Notes: a model not told the origin generated them from the letters alone. A DNA stretch of 64,000 bases from Streptomyces sp. Tue 6430 (GCA_021568835.1 JAKGSH010000007.1:1-64000), one strand, 5' to 3'; shown: positions 1 through 9,605, counted from the first letter of the stretch. Numbers and translations: made by a program.

Positions 1-344
1 ATCGTGACGTTGCTGATCTGCTTCAGCTCGATCACCCCGGGGCCGTGTTGCAGCTGCTGCCCGACACCTTGGCCGTGTTGCCGTGGTTGATGGTGCCCTC
101 GACCTCGATGGTGATCGGGGTGCTGCTGGCCCTGCCGCACAGGGCCGCGTGGATGGCGGTCCCGGTGGTGGCCCGCACGGTCTGACCGCCGGCTCCCGGT
201 GGTACCGCCGTTCTGGGTCGCGTAACCGGTCGCGACACCGGTCGCCGCGGAGGCCCGGCATCGACACACGACACCACCGACCGCGGCCGCGAGGGCCATC
301 GCGGCCGATGCGGCGGAGAGTCGCAGGGCGGCTTTTCTTTGCAT
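1..344 (-). pseudogene. Pectate lyase, N-terminal part, frameshifted and cut by the window edge
   Basis: Reading leftward from ATG 344 (AGGAG ribosome site just upstream), the frame opens with a signal peptide (MQRKAALRLSAASAAMALA). It then has to be followed through all three frames. The pieces ATGYATQNGGTT, GAGGQTVRATTGTAIHAALC, then ITIEVEGTINHGNTAKVSG and VIELKQISNV match, from memory, the start of secreted Streptomyces family-1 pectate lyases, which cleave polygalacturonate by beta-elimination. Three to four single-base shifts (near 285, 200 and 33) interrupt it. The catalytic half lies beyond base 1, so activity cannot be judged. Given similar shifts in many neighbours, sequence error is as likely as decay. 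A LacI-type palindrome lies at 598-613 upstream. Confidence 0.7.
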
Positions 345-1129
345 GGATGTCTCCTGATTCTTCGTTCTGCCTGGCCTCGCATTGCTGCCGCACACGGCGA
401 AAATTTGTCCGTGTACGGTCAATTCGGGCCGGCGGTGAGGACACGGGGGACGGTCGCATGCCGGCTCGTCATGACGTGCACCCTTCGTTCGACGGCACGT
501 CGGCGTCGCGGGACACCCGTACCGGATCACTGGCGGCTCGTGCACAAGTCGCGGCGCCCACCGCGACAGTCGGCTCCCCCGGGGCGCCTCCGGCCTCGAG
601 AAAGCGCTTTCCGTGCGGTGACGATAGGGGTCCCGCGACGGCATGGCAAGGGTCCGAGAAAGGTCGGCACGGAGAGCGGAGTCATCCGCGACACCGCCCC
701 GTTTCGCGACGTACGGCGCTCACACCCGAGTGGCGACGTTGCTTCCGCGAACCGATTCCCCCATCCACCGAGTCGCTCCCGCCGCAACCGGGCTCCCCAG
801 GCGGCATGATGCCCGGAGCCCTTCTTCGTTCCCATATGTGAACGTGGGTGATGTACATGATTTGCGCGAGGGTCCGAGCAGCGCCACCGCGAGGGTCTCG
901 ACGCGGTGCGGAGCGACCCCGCTTTCCGCCGCCGGACCGACGCGCACCCTCCACCGGCCTGCCGCTCGGAGGGCCACGGCCAGAGCGTCACGGGCCGGGC
1001 GTCATGGTTCGGGCACCATGGTTCGGGCGCCATGGGCAGGAGCGCCATGGACAGGACGTCACGCTCAAGGCGCCATGGGCCGGGCGTCACGGGCCGGGCG
1101 TCACGGGGCCGGGCATCACGGGCCGGGCA
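345..1129. other. Gene-free stretch with a LacI-type box and a 14-bp minisatellite
   Basis: No convincing gene in either strand. Overlapping open frames here are arginine/proline-rich shadows without ribosome sites. The stretch holds a palindrome at 598-613 and the degenerate repeat from 984, both listed separately. Confidence 0.6.
598..613. promoter_or_regulatory. LacI-family-type palindromic operator
   Basis: GAAAGC|GCTTTC at 600-611 is a perfect 12-bp palindrome with the central CG step typical of LacI-family operators. It is 256 bp upstream of the pectate lyase start. The first 12 bases of the extended box (GAGAAAGCGCTT) recur at 27133-27144 upstream of the cupin gene. That a sugar-responsive LacI repressor binds here is inference. 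Confidence 0.4.
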
Positions 1130-1157
1130 TCACGATCCGGGCGTCACAGTCCGGGCC
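984..1157. repeat. Degenerate 14-bp tandem repeat (about 12 copies)
   Basis: Units of the form GGGCGTCACGGGCC follow one another, some 13 or 15 bp long, with CATGG variants in the left half. The array runs into the 3' end of the MerR gene, whose stop codon (1130-1132) lies inside a repeat unit. A 14-bp period is incompatible with a coding repeat. Confidence 0.75.
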
Positions 1158-1539
1158 AGCCGCTCGGCGAGCGTGGCCGCGAACTCCTCGGCGCGTGCCA
1201 GTTGGACCCGCAGGTCCTCGACCCGCCGCCGCGCGGCCTGTTCGAAGCCTCGGATGCGCATCCGCAGTTCGTCGCGCTCCGCGGGCGGCAGGTCGTCGCC
1301 CGAGTCCAGCCGGTCCGTCGCGTCGAGCAGGCCGCGCATCTCCTCCAGGGTGAAGCCGAGGGGCTTCATCCGGCGGACGACCATCAGACGCGCGACGTCC
1401 GCCTCGGCGTAGAGACGGAAACCGCCCTGGGAGCGGGCGGAGGGATGACGAGGCCGGCGTCCTCGTAGTGCCGGATGGTGCGCAGCGACAGCTCGGTCCG
1501 TGCGGCGACCTCGCCGATCTGCATGTGCTCGCTGCTCAC
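1130..1539 (-). CDS. MerR-family transcriptional regulator (one frameshift)
   Basis: About 136 residues. The N-terminal helix-turn-helix reads MQIGEVAARTELSLRTIRHY followed by EDAGLVIP, the MerR signature. After a one-base loss near 1441-1444 it continues SQGGFRLYAEADVARLMVV and a long dimerisation helix (residues about 80-130). GTG 1539 is the likely start, five codons before MQIGE. No cysteine cluster is visible, so a metal ligand is unlikely. It is transcribed away from the SulP gene, and the palindrome at 1592-1611 between them has MerR-promoter geometry. It probably controls the transporter and itself. The C-terminus runs into the 14-bp minisatellite, so its end may have been altered. 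Confidence 0.85.
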
Positions 1540-1591
1540 ACGGGAGCCCTTCTCGTCTCTGGCGGCGACCGCCGGGATCCGGCGCCGACCC

Positions 1592-1611
1592 CTACTCTAA
1601 CGTTAGGGTAG
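1592..1611. promoter_or_regulatory. MerR-type operator between the MerR and SulP genes
   Basis: CTACTCTAACGTTAGGGTAG is a 10+10 bp inverted repeat with one mismatch (1607), AT-rich against its surroundings. MerR proteins bind such dyads between over-spaced -35 and -10 elements. Its place between two divergent genes supports this. Binding is inferred. Confidence 0.6.
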
Positions 1612-1947
1612 AGTTGCCGATGGCGAGGGCCGCCAGGCTGCCCGTCGCTGCCGTTCCGGGGCCGATGGCGCCCCGGCGAAGATCCGATTCTTGCGGGAGA
1701 GAGCGTGCGCGAGCCCCTGACGCCGGTCGCCGCCGCCTGCCCGCCGTGATTTTCCGCCCCGAATGTGAGCTGCCCGGCCGCACGCTCGTGCCAGGCCCCG
1801 CCTCCCTCCCTCCTTTCGGCTTCCGGCCCGCCCTGCGGGTCGTCCGCAGGGCGCCGGCCCGGCCCCTGCGCATCCTTTCCGTACGCCCGGCCTGCCGATG
1901 GGGCGTGCCCGAGCACGACAGGTACGCATCCCTTGTCTTCTGCTGCT
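1612..1947 (+). other. Long leader before sulP with a strong hairpin at 1830-1852
   Basis: About 330 bases separate the operator from the first plausible sulP start. No gene is apparent. GCCCTGCGG (1830-1838) and CCGCAGGGC (1844-1852) form a perfect 9-bp stem with a 5-base loop. It could be an attenuator or an mRNA-stability element. The start may also lie further upstream if an undetected frameshift is present. Confidence 0.45.
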
Positions 1948-3437
1948 GTGACTCCCGCCGCGCGGCTGCGCGGCCTGCGCCCCGACTGGCTGAGCGACCC
2001 GAGGGTCTGGCGCACCGAGGTCCTGGCCGGCCTGGTCGTCGCCCTGGCCCTGATCCCCGAGGCGATCTCGTTCTCGATCATCGCCGGTGTCGACCCTGCG
2101 GTCGGCCTGTTCGCTTCGTTCACCATGGCCGTCGTCATCTCGGTCGTCGGCGGACGGCGCGCGATGATCTCCGCCGCCACCGGTGCCGTCGCGCTCGTCA
2201 TCGCTCCCCTGAACCGCGAGCACGGCATGGGTCACCTGATCGCCGCCGTCATCCTCGCCGGTGTGATCCAGATCGTCCTGGGCGCGCTCGGGGTGGCGAA
2301 GCTGATGCGGTTCGTGCCCCGCTCGGTGATGGTCGGGTTCGTCAACGCCCTCGCGATCCTGATCTTCATGGCGCAGGTGCCCGAGATGCACGACGTGCCG
2401 TGGGCGGTGTACCCGCTGATCATCGGCGGGCTGGCGCTGATGGTGTTCTTCCCGAAGGTCACCAAGGTGATCCCGCCCCGCTCGTCTCCATCGTCGTCCT
2501 GACCGTCATCACGGTCGCGGCCGGCATCGCGGTGCCCACGGTGGGCGACAAGGGCGCCCTGCCGTCCTCCCTGCCGGCTCCCGGCCTGCCGGACGTGCCG
2601 TTCACCCCGGGCACCTTGACGACGGTCGCCCCGTACGCGTTCGCCATGGCGTTGGTCGGCCTGATGGAGTCCCTGATGACCGCGAAGCTGGTCGACGACA
2701 TCACCGACACCCACTCCTCCAAGACCCGGGAGTCCATCGGCCAGGGCATCGCCAACATCGTCACCGGCTTCTTCGGCGGCATGGGCGGCTGTGCCATGAT
2801 CGGCCAGACGATGATCAACGTGAAGGTGTCAGGAGCCCGTACCCGCCTGTCGACCTTCCTCGCGGGCGCGTTCCTGATGGTGCTGTGCATCGCCTTCGGG
2901 CCGGTCGTCTCCGACATCCCCATGGCCGCCCTGGTCGCCGTCATGGTCATGGTGTCGTTCGCGACCTTCGACTGGCACTCCATCGCCCCCAAGACCCTCA
3001 GGCGGATGCCCGCCGGGGAGATCACCGTCATGGTCATCACCGTGATCGTGGTGGTCGCCACCGGCAACCTCGCCATCGGCGTCGTCGTCGGCTCCGTCAC
3101 CGCCATGGTCGTCTTCGCCAAGCGCGTCGCCCACCTCGCCGACGTCACCGCCGTCACCGACCCCGACGGCAGCACGGTCGTCTACCGGGTCACCGGCGAG
3201 CTGTTCTTCGCCTCCTCCAACGACCTCGTCGGCCGGTTCGACTACGCGGGCGACCCGGACAAGGTCGTCATCGACCTGTCCGCCGCCCACATCTGGGACG
3301 CCTCCTCGGTCGCCGCGCTGGACGCCGTCGAGCACAAGTACGCCCAGCGCGGCAAGACCGTCGAGATCACCGGCCTCAACGAGCCCAGCGCCCGCATCCA
3401 CGGGACGCTCAGCGGCGAACTCGCGGGCAACGGCTGA
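1948..3437 (+). CDS. SulP-family anion transporter with STAS domain (one frameshift)
   Basis: About 496 residues across a one-base loss near 2471-2476. The N-terminal half (TEVLAGLVVALALIPEAISF and onward) and the second half (LMTAKLVDDITDTHSSKTRE) carry the hydrophobic membrane core of SulP transporters, which move sulfate, bicarbonate or similar anions. The last 90 residues, from about ELFFASSNDLV through VVIDLSAAHIWDASSVAALD, are the cytoplasmic STAS domain. The GTG start at 1948 gives VTPAARLRGLRPDWLSDP. TTG 1933 is an alternative, and neither has a clear ribosome site. The MerR regulator and operator upstream suggest induction by an unknown small molecule. A GC hairpin terminator follows at 3449-3479. 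The substrate cannot be read from sequence. Confidence 0.88.
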
Positions 3438-3448
3438 CCGGAAGCCGA

Positions 3449-3479
3449 GGTCGCGCGGCGTCCCGCCCGCCGCGCGACC
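3449..3479 (+). terminator. Hairpin terminator after the SulP gene
   Basis: GGTCGCGCGGCG and CGCCGCGCGACC form a perfect 12-bp stem with a 7-base loop, 12 bases after the stop codon. There is no T-run, as is usual in streptomycetes. Confidence 0.7.
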
Positions 3480-3509
3480 GTCGCACACCCCCGTGAGGAC
3501 GAACGGCCC

Positions 3510-4094
3510 TCAGGTGCGGGCGAGTTCGGCCGCGCCGAAGGACACGTCGAAGCGGTCGCACCAGATGCTGACACTGCGGTAGTCCGACGGGTCCACGTCG
3601 GCGGGAAGGACGTAGTTCTGGCTTCCCCTGTTGCCCTTGAGCCGGCCGAGGCTGACGTGCTCTCCGTCGTCGAAGACGTGCCATCCGGCGCTCCCCCGCC
3701 GCACCGGCGCGTCGGTCAGCCAGACGCGCAGGTCCGGCCCGTTGCTGGTGTCCAGGTTCTCCAGCCGGACGACGTGGGAGCCGTCGGCCAGCCGTACGAG
3801 CTTCACCGTGCCCGAGGTCGCGTGCTCGTGGCTGATCAACTCACCACTCGCCACTGTGTGCGGACCGGTGGCCGGGACGGACTGCCCGGAGGGCTCGTCC
3901 GAGGGGGCCCCTGCGGGAGCCGACGCCGGAGGGGCCGAGCCGCCCACGGCTCCGGGGAGGGCCTCCTGGACGGTCTCGTCCTGCCACAGCTTCCACGGCT
4001 GGAACCAGTAGAGGCCGAATCCGGCGCCCGTCACCGCCACCACCAGCACCGCGATGGCCAACGGCCCGGTCAGCACCCTGCGCACACGCCCCAT
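3510..4094 (-). CDS. Membrane-anchored DM13-domain protein
   Basis: From ATG 4094 (MGRVRRVLTGPLAIAVLVV) it has one N-terminal membrane helix, a Pro/Ala/Ser-rich linker, then a DM13 domain of about 100 residues (SHEHATSGTVKLVRLADG, VRLENLDTSNGPDLRVWLTD, VSLGRLKGNRGSQNYVLP, SVSIWCDRFDVSFGAAEL). DM13 domains are thought to act in extracytoplasmic electron transfer. The single Cys in the IWCDRF motif is conserved in the family as I recall it. ATG 4136 would add 14 residues but lacks a ribosome site. It converges on the SulP gene and is separated from it by the terminator. Physiological role unknown. Confidence 0.8.
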   Translation of the reverse strand: MGRVRRVLTGPLAIAVLVVAVTGAGFGLYWFQPWKLWQDETVQEALPGAVGGSAPPASAPAGAPSDEPSGQSVPATGPHTVASGELISHEHATSGTVKLVRLADGSHVVRLENLDTSNGPDLRVWLTDAPVRRGSAGWHVFDDGEHVSLGRLKGNRGSQNYVLPADVDPSDYRSVSIWCDRFDVSFGAAELART

Positions 4095-4348
4095 CTCCGC
4101 CCCGATCCTCAGGAGTTCACTTCGTCGTCCGCCCATTCAACGGGCGCGGACGGCCGTCGCGCATCCCGTGACCGATGACGGAATCCTTACGTCGCGCCGG
4201 TCGCACCGCGCGAGCGGCGGCAACGCGCTGCGAACGGGGGCTGACCGCGGGAAGGCCGCGCTCCGTAGTATCACTTCGACACAACGCCGCACAGGCCGCG
4301 GGTCGGTGGCCCGTGACCTGTCGGGTCCTATCAAGGAGCGTGAGCGTC

Positions 4349-5050
4349 ATGTCCGAGACCACCACCCAGACAAACGGGGTGACCAGCCAGTATGTGGCGC
4401 AGGTCACCGGTGACCTGGAGCGCAACCTCAAGGAGCAGGACCGCGTCGCCGGCGAGATCGCCGCGCTCCAGGAGCAGTTGGCCTCCCTGGAGAAGGACCG
4501 CACGGTACTGCTGAACGTGCAGCAGGCCCTCGGTGTGGAGTCCGCGCCCACCGCACCCGCGGTCGAGAAGACCTCGGACGCAGCACCCGCGGCCGAGAAG
4601 GCCTCGGACGAGGAGGCCTCCGGCGAGAAGGCCGCGGCGGTCCCCGCTCCCCGGAAGAAGGCCTCGGCCGGAGCCTCCCGCCGGTCGAAGGCCGCCAAGC
4701 CCGCGGCGGAGGCTTCGAAGGCGGCCGTCAAGAAGGCGGCGCCCCGCAAGCCGGCTCCGAAGACGGCCCCGAAGGCGGATCAGCCCTCGCTCGTCTCCCT
4801 CGTCCGTGCGCACCTCGCCGACCTGAGCGAGCCGCGCTCCGCGGCCGAGGTCGCCCAGTCGTTGGGGGAGCGGTACCCCGAGCGGGGCATCAAGACCACC
4901 GTCGTACGCACCACCCTCGAAGGGCTGGTGGCCAAGAACCACGCCCAGCGCACCAAGCAGGGCTCGTCCGTCTTCTACACCTCCCCGGAAGCATCTGCCG
5001 CCCCGGCCGCGAACGCGGAAGTGGCGCCGCGAGAGGAGCGGTCCGCGTAA
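4349..5050 (+). CDS. Coiled-coil / Lys-Ala-rich / winged-helix protein
   Basis: ATG 4349 has an AAGGAG site 8 bases upstream. The 233 residues have three parts. Residues 10-60 are a predicted coiled coil (VTGDLERNLKEQDRVAGEIA and onward). Residues 70-150 are a low-complexity linker of AEKAS, KKAS and PKPA-type repeats like histone-H1-like tails. The C-terminal 80 residues fold like a winged helix (LVSLVRAHLADLSEPRSAAE, then VVRTTLEGLVAKNHAQRTKQ). A DNA-binding or nucleoid role is inferred from the basic linker and wing. I do not recognise a named family member. It appears monocistronic, with a hairpin at 5091-5113 downstream. Confidence 0.75.
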   Translation: MSETTTQTNGVTSQYVAQVTGDLERNLKEQDRVAGEIAALQEQLASLEKDRTVLLNVQQALGVESAPTAPAVEKTSDAAPAAEKASDEEASGEKAAAVPAPRKKASAGASRRSKAAKPAAEASKAAVKKAAPRKPAPKTAPKADQPSLVSLVRAHLADLSEPRSAAEVAQSLGERYPERGIKTTVVRTTLEGLVAKNHAQRTKQGSSVFYTSPEASAAPAANAEVAPREERSA

Positions 5051-5090
5051 GGCGGGGCCGACGGCTCCCGCACCCGCGTGGTCCACGAGG

Positions 5091-5113
5091 CCGCCGCGGT
5101 CGTCCCGCGGCGG
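5091..5113 (+). terminator. Hairpin terminator after the winged-helix gene
   Basis: CCGCCGCGG and CCGCGGCGG form a perfect 9-bp stem with a 5-base loop, about 40 bases after the stop codon. Confidence 0.5.
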
Positions 5114-5470
5114 TCCGGACCGCCCGCGCCCCGGACGGGCGGCCGTCACGCGGGGGCGCCGGAGCGGGACCTCGGAACTGGTCGATCGGACCGGCGCGGT
5201 CGACGGGGCGTCCCGAACCCGAGCCGAACCGTTCCCGCCGGAACCACAGCAGAGTCGGGCGCGACAAGCGCCTTCTCCGGAGGGAGCTCCGGGGACCGCT
5301 CCCGCGTGTACCGGTGCACCGGACGGTGTTCGGCCCTCATACCGACCTTCGCGTGGTTCCGGCACCCCTGCCTGCCGGCGAAGACCGGCGCCCGGCCCTC
5401 TTCCGCGACGCTCGGATCGGACCTGCGCCGGGCATCCGGCCACCCCCACACACACGACGCACGCCTGACG
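5114..5470. other. No recognisable gene
   Basis: Open frames on both strands are Arg/Pro/Gly-rich and overlap one another without ribosome sites. The stretch leads into the MmyB-domain remnant and may be eroded 5' sequence of that gene. Confidence 0.5.
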
Positions 5471-5701
5471 GAGCTGATCCGGTTCCCCGGCGCGGGCGAT
5501 CGCGCCCTCGCCCGGCTGCGGGCGAGCGGCACGGTGGCCGCGCACCGCGAGAACCGCAAGACGGTCGGACATCCCACGACAGGGCGCGTGGAGGTGGACT
5601 GCGACGTCCTGACCTACGGCGACTGCGGACTCGAGGTCGTGATCCTGACAGCGTCACCCGGCAGCCCGGCCGAGGACAGGCTGCGGCTCGCCCTGTCCGC
5701 C
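5471..5701 (+). pseudogene. Remnant of an XRE/MmyB-type regulator, C-terminal domain only
   Basis: The frame reads ELIRFPGAGDRALARLRASG, HRENRKTVGHPTTGRVEVDC, DVLTYGDCGLEVVILTASPG and SPAEDRLRLALSA. This matches the end of the MmyB ligand-binding domain found behind XRE helix-turn-helix motifs in streptomycete regulators (typical pattern: HP..G...LDCDVL......L.VV.YTA.PGS...D.L.LL). No helix-turn-helix or start can be found upstream. The domain is followed at once by a 7-bp tandem repeat, so this is a fragment rather than a gene. Confidence 0.6.
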
Positions 5702-5795
5702 GACTCCGGCAGCAAGCCCACGCCCCTCCCCGATCCCCCGTCGGCTGTCGACAGTCACTCGTCGACAGCCGACAACCCGCAATCGCCCGTTGCCC

Positions 5796-5862
5796 GTCGG
5801 CAGTCGGCAGTCGGCAGTCGGCAGTCGGCAGTCGGCAGTCGGCAGTCGGCAGTCGGCAGTCG
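5796..5862. repeat. 7-bp tandem repeat, nine copies
   Basis: GTCGGCA is repeated nine times without error (5796-5858) plus four more bases. The preceding 60 bases contain decayed relatives (GTCGACAGTC, GTCGACAGCC). It lies 85 bp before the first DUF4139 gene. Confidence 0.95.
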
Positions 5863-5947
5863 ATCGTCACCGAGCCGCATCCGGTCATCGCGGCGGGACG
5901 CGCACGGGACGTAGGCTGTGCTCGGCACGGACACGGTGGGGGCGTAC

Positions 5948-8036
5948 ATGCGGGTGGAAGAAGCAGGGAGTTGGGGGTCGGCCCTCGATTCGGTCGTGGT
6001 GTACGCGCAGGGCGCGCTCTGCCGCCGGCTCGCCCGCGGCAGCGTGCCGCCGGACGGACGGGTACGGGTGACAGGGCTGCCCCGCTCGCTGGACCCCGGC
6101 TCGCTGCGGGCGCGCGTCCTGGGCGCCCCCGGCGTGCGGGTCGTCGAGGCCAGGGTGGAGGTCGGGGCCGAGCCGCGGGACGCCGGCGTCCCCGACGCGT
6201 TGCGGCGCGAGGTGGAGCGGCTGAGCGACGCGTACGCGGCGGCGCAGGAGCGTCGGGACCGGCAGCTGGACCTGATCCGGGAAGTCGCGGCCCTGCACCC
6301 GGTCCCGCCGGCCCGCAGGCGCGACGACCCGCATCGCCGCACCCCGGTCGACGCGTGGCTGGAACTCGCCGACTTCGTCGAACGACGGCTGACGGACCTG
6401 CACACCCGCCTCGCCGAACTCGACGAGGCACTGCGCCTCGTCGGGCACGACCTCGCCGTCGCCACGGACCGGCTCGCCCGCGCCTCCACCGACGTACCGT
6501 CCGCGCACGTCGGGACCACGGTCTCCGCGGTCCTCACCCTCGCCGGCGCCACCGGTGACGCGGAAACGGAACTGGAGCTGGAGTACGGGGTGCCGGGCGC
6601 CGTCTGGGTGCCGACCTACCGCCTCGGCCACCGCCAGGGCGACGACAGCGGCCGTCTGGTGCTGCGCGCCTCGGTCGCCCAGCGCACCGGCGAGGACTGG
6701 ACGGGCGTACGGGTCGCCCTGTCCACCGCCGACCTGCGGCGCCGCACCGGTCTGCCGAGGCTCCGCTCGGTCCGGATCGGGCGCCGCCAGCCCACCCCCG
6801 CCCTTCCGGCTGGCGCGAGCCCCCGGCCGGGCTCGCCGGCCTGTTCACCGGATACGACGCCCCGGGCCCGCGTCCCGCCGCGGTCGCCGCCCCCGGGGCT
6901 CGGGGGCGGTGTCGGCGGCCGTCGCGGTCGACTTCGCTCCCCCGGCCCCTCCGTCGCACCCACCGTCCTACGGCGGGCCCCCGCCCCTGCCCGCGGCACC
7001 CGGCGGCGCACCCGGCGCCGCTGCGGCGCCCTTCGGCGGCCCGGTGCCGGGCCTCGCGGAGCCGGCCAGGTCGCGTCCGGGCGGCGCGCCGCGTACCGCC
7101 GGCCGGGCCTTCGCGGCTCCCGCGGCCAAGGCGCCATCGGCTCCGGGGCGGGCCGCGCCCCCGTCGCCGCCCGCCCCGCCGTCCGCCCCGGCGGTCGGTC
7201 CGCCCCAGCCGAGCGGTGCCGAACTCGACTACGCGGCACTGGTGTTGTGCGGCCCCGACGAGCAGGGCGAGCGACGGGGGCGGCTGTTCCCCGACTCCCC
7301 CTTCGACCCGGTGGCGGCCGAGCACCGCCGCCGCGCCGAGTCGGTGGCCGCGCTGCCGCTGCCCGGACACGCCGTGCGGCCCCGCGAGTCGGCGGGCTCG
7401 TTCGACCACCGCTTCGATGCCGTCGCCCGCGCCGACATCCCCTCGGACGGCACCTGGCACACCGTCACCGTCGGCGAGATCCCGGTCGGTCTGCGCACCG
7501 AGTACCTGTGCGTGCCGTCGGTGGAGCCGACCGTCTACGCCACCCTCGTGCTCTCCAACGCCACCGACCAGGCCCTGCTGGCCGGTCCGGTGGAGGTCAC
7601 CGTCGACGACGACTTCCTGCTGACCGCCGCACTGCCCACCCTCGCGCCCGGCGGCGTGCGCCGGGTGGGACTCGGGCCGGCCGAGGGCATCCGGGTCACC
7701 CGCCGCACGAACCTGTACGAGTCGACGGCGGGCCTGCGCAACAACATCACCGTGCTCGACCACCGCGTGCACGTGGAACTGGCCAACCGGCTCGCCGGAC
7801 CCGTGACCGTCGAGGTCCGCGAACCGGTGCCGGTGACCTCCGACCCGGATGTCCGGATCGAGGAGCGGGCGGACTGGACGGCACCCGAGGACGGTGCCGG
7901 GTCCGACCGGCACGCACCGGGCACCCGCGTCTGGCGGGTGACGCTGCCCGCCGGCGGCACCACCGCTCTCGACGGCGGTTACGAGATCCGCATCCCGGCC
8001 GGCAAGACCCTCGTCGGCGGCAACCGCAGGAGCTGA
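5948..8036 (+). CDS. DUF4140/DUF4139 (mucoidy-inhibitor-like) protein A (two frameshifts)
   Basis: About 696 residues. The N-terminus (DSVVVYAQGALCRRLARG, VRVTGLPRSLDPGSLRARVL) is a DUF4140 domain. A helical, charged segment with predicted coiled coil spans residues about 80-180. Then the DUF4139 beta-rich region begins (LELEYGVPGAVWVPTYRLG, VAQRTGEDWTGVRVALSTAD). Residues about 300-420 are a Pro/Ala-rich insertion. DUF4139 resumes at ELDYAALVLCGPDEQGERRG and ends VWRVTLPAGGTTALDGGYEI. Frame changes of -1 lie near 6798-6815 and 6898-6912, inside the low-complexity insertion. Function is unknown, the family name coming from an enterobacterial mucoidy phenotype. Its last codons contain the ribosome site of the next gene, so the two are co-translated. 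Confidence 0.82.
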
Positions 8037-8043
8037 CCCACCC

Positions 8044-9605
8044 ATGTCCACGGTCCCGAAGCCGATCGCCCTCCCCGTCACCGCCGTCACCTGCCTGGAG
8101 GACCGCGCCCACGTCGAACGAACCGCCGTGCTCGACCTGCGGGCCGGTGTCCAGCGGCTGCGGCTCGGACCGGTCAGCGCGCTGGCCGTCGACCGCACCC
8201 TGCACGCCGAACTGACCGCCGGGCACGGCGCGAGCGTGCTCGACGTGCGGATCGTCCGCGCGTGGACGCCGCGCGGGCCGCTGCCGTCCGCCGACGACGA
8301 CTCCGCCCTGCGCCGGCACGTGCACGCCCTCGAGGAGGAGCGGCTCGCCGTCGAGCGGCGTCGCGACCGGCTGCGGTCACGTCTCGACCTGCTCGGCCGC
8401 CTCGCCGCCGACCTGCTGCGGGAGATAGGCGAGGGCGCCGGTCACGGGGAGACCGAGGGGCCGCGCTGGACCCGCGAACTGGACCGGGTGGACGCCGAGC
8501 GCGACGCGTGCGGTGAGCACCTGCGTGCCGCGGAGGCCCGGCTGACCGCTCTGGCCGCCGAAACCGGGGAGGCGCAGCGGGCCTTGGACCTCACGGAGAC
8601 GGAACCCGCCGAGCTGGTCGGGCACGTCGAGCTGACCGTGGAGGCCGCTGCCGCCGGCCCGGTGGGGCTGCGCCTGACCCACCTCACCCGTGCGCGCTGT
8701 GGCGGCCCGCCTACCGGGCCGTGCTCGACGGTGACTCCCTCACCCTGGAGACCGACGCGATGGTCTGGCAGCGCACCGGCGAGGACTGGTCGGACGTACG
8801 GCTGACGTTGTCGACGGCCCGGTCCGCGTCGGCCGCCGAACCGCCGCGCCTGCGGGAGGACCGGCTGACGCTCACGGACCGCACCGCGGCGGAACGCCGC
8901 ACGGTCGACGTCGAGCTGCGCGAACAGGAGATCGGCGACCTCGGCCCGGCCCCCGTGCTCGGCCTGCCGGGGGTCGCCGACGGCGGCGAGACACGCGTGC
9001 TCGACGCCTCCGCGCCGGTCTCGGTTCCCGCGGACGGCCGCGCCCACCGCGTGCCCGTGTCCGCCTTCACCACGACGGCGCGCAGCGAGTACGCCTGCGC
9101 GCCCGAGCTGTCGCCCCTGGTCACCCGTGTGGCGCGGTTCGACAACCGCTCCGGCCACGCCCTGCTCGCCGGGCCCGTGGACCTGGTCCGCGACAGCGGG
9201 TTCACCGGCCGCGGCACTCTGGACTTCACGGCCCCGGGCGCCCCCGTCGAGCTGGCCTTCGGGAGCTGCGACGACTACCGCGTGGTGCGGCACGCCGAGG
9301 AGTCCCAGGCCTCCCCCGGTCTGACCCAGCGGACCGTGACCACCCACACCGTCCGGCTGCACCTCTCCCGGTTCTCCGCCCCCGCCGAACGGGCCGGGCG
9401 GACCGTCGCCGTGCGCGAGCGCGTCCCCGTCTCCGAGGTCTCGGCGGTGGAGGTACGCCTGCGCGAGGAGGCCTGCTCCCCCGTGCCCGACACGGTCGAT
9501 GCGGAGGGCATCGCCCGCTGGGACGTCGTCCTGCCTCCCGGCGGCCGCCGCACGATCACCCTGGTCTACGAGGTGTCGGCGAGCGCGAAGGTGGCGGGGC
9601 TGTAG
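8044..9605 (+). CDS. DUF4140/DUF4139 protein B (one frameshift)
   Basis: About 520 residues, a shorter paralogue of the preceding gene without the Pro/Ala insertion. ATG 8044 is preceded by AGGAG at 8028-8032, inside the end of gene A. N-terminal DUF4140 (VTAVTCLEDRAHVERTAVLD, LRLGPVSALAVDRTLHAEL) is followed by a coiled-coil stretch (residues about 95-185, Glu/Arg/Ala-rich). Then, after a one-base loss near 8690, comes DUF4139 (DAMVWQRTGEDWSDVRLTLS, FTTTARSEYACAPELSPLV, ARWDVVLPPGGRRTITLVYE). Shared QRTGEDW and LST motifs with gene A show common descent. No signal peptide is visible. A 15-bp perfect terminator stem follows. Role unknown. Confidence 0.82.

Noticed and set aside
5796-5862. Possible CRISPR-like array
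   Set aside because: Units are 7 bp and contiguous with no spacers and no cas genes nearby; it is a simple tandem repeat. The same applies to the 22-bp array at 50516.
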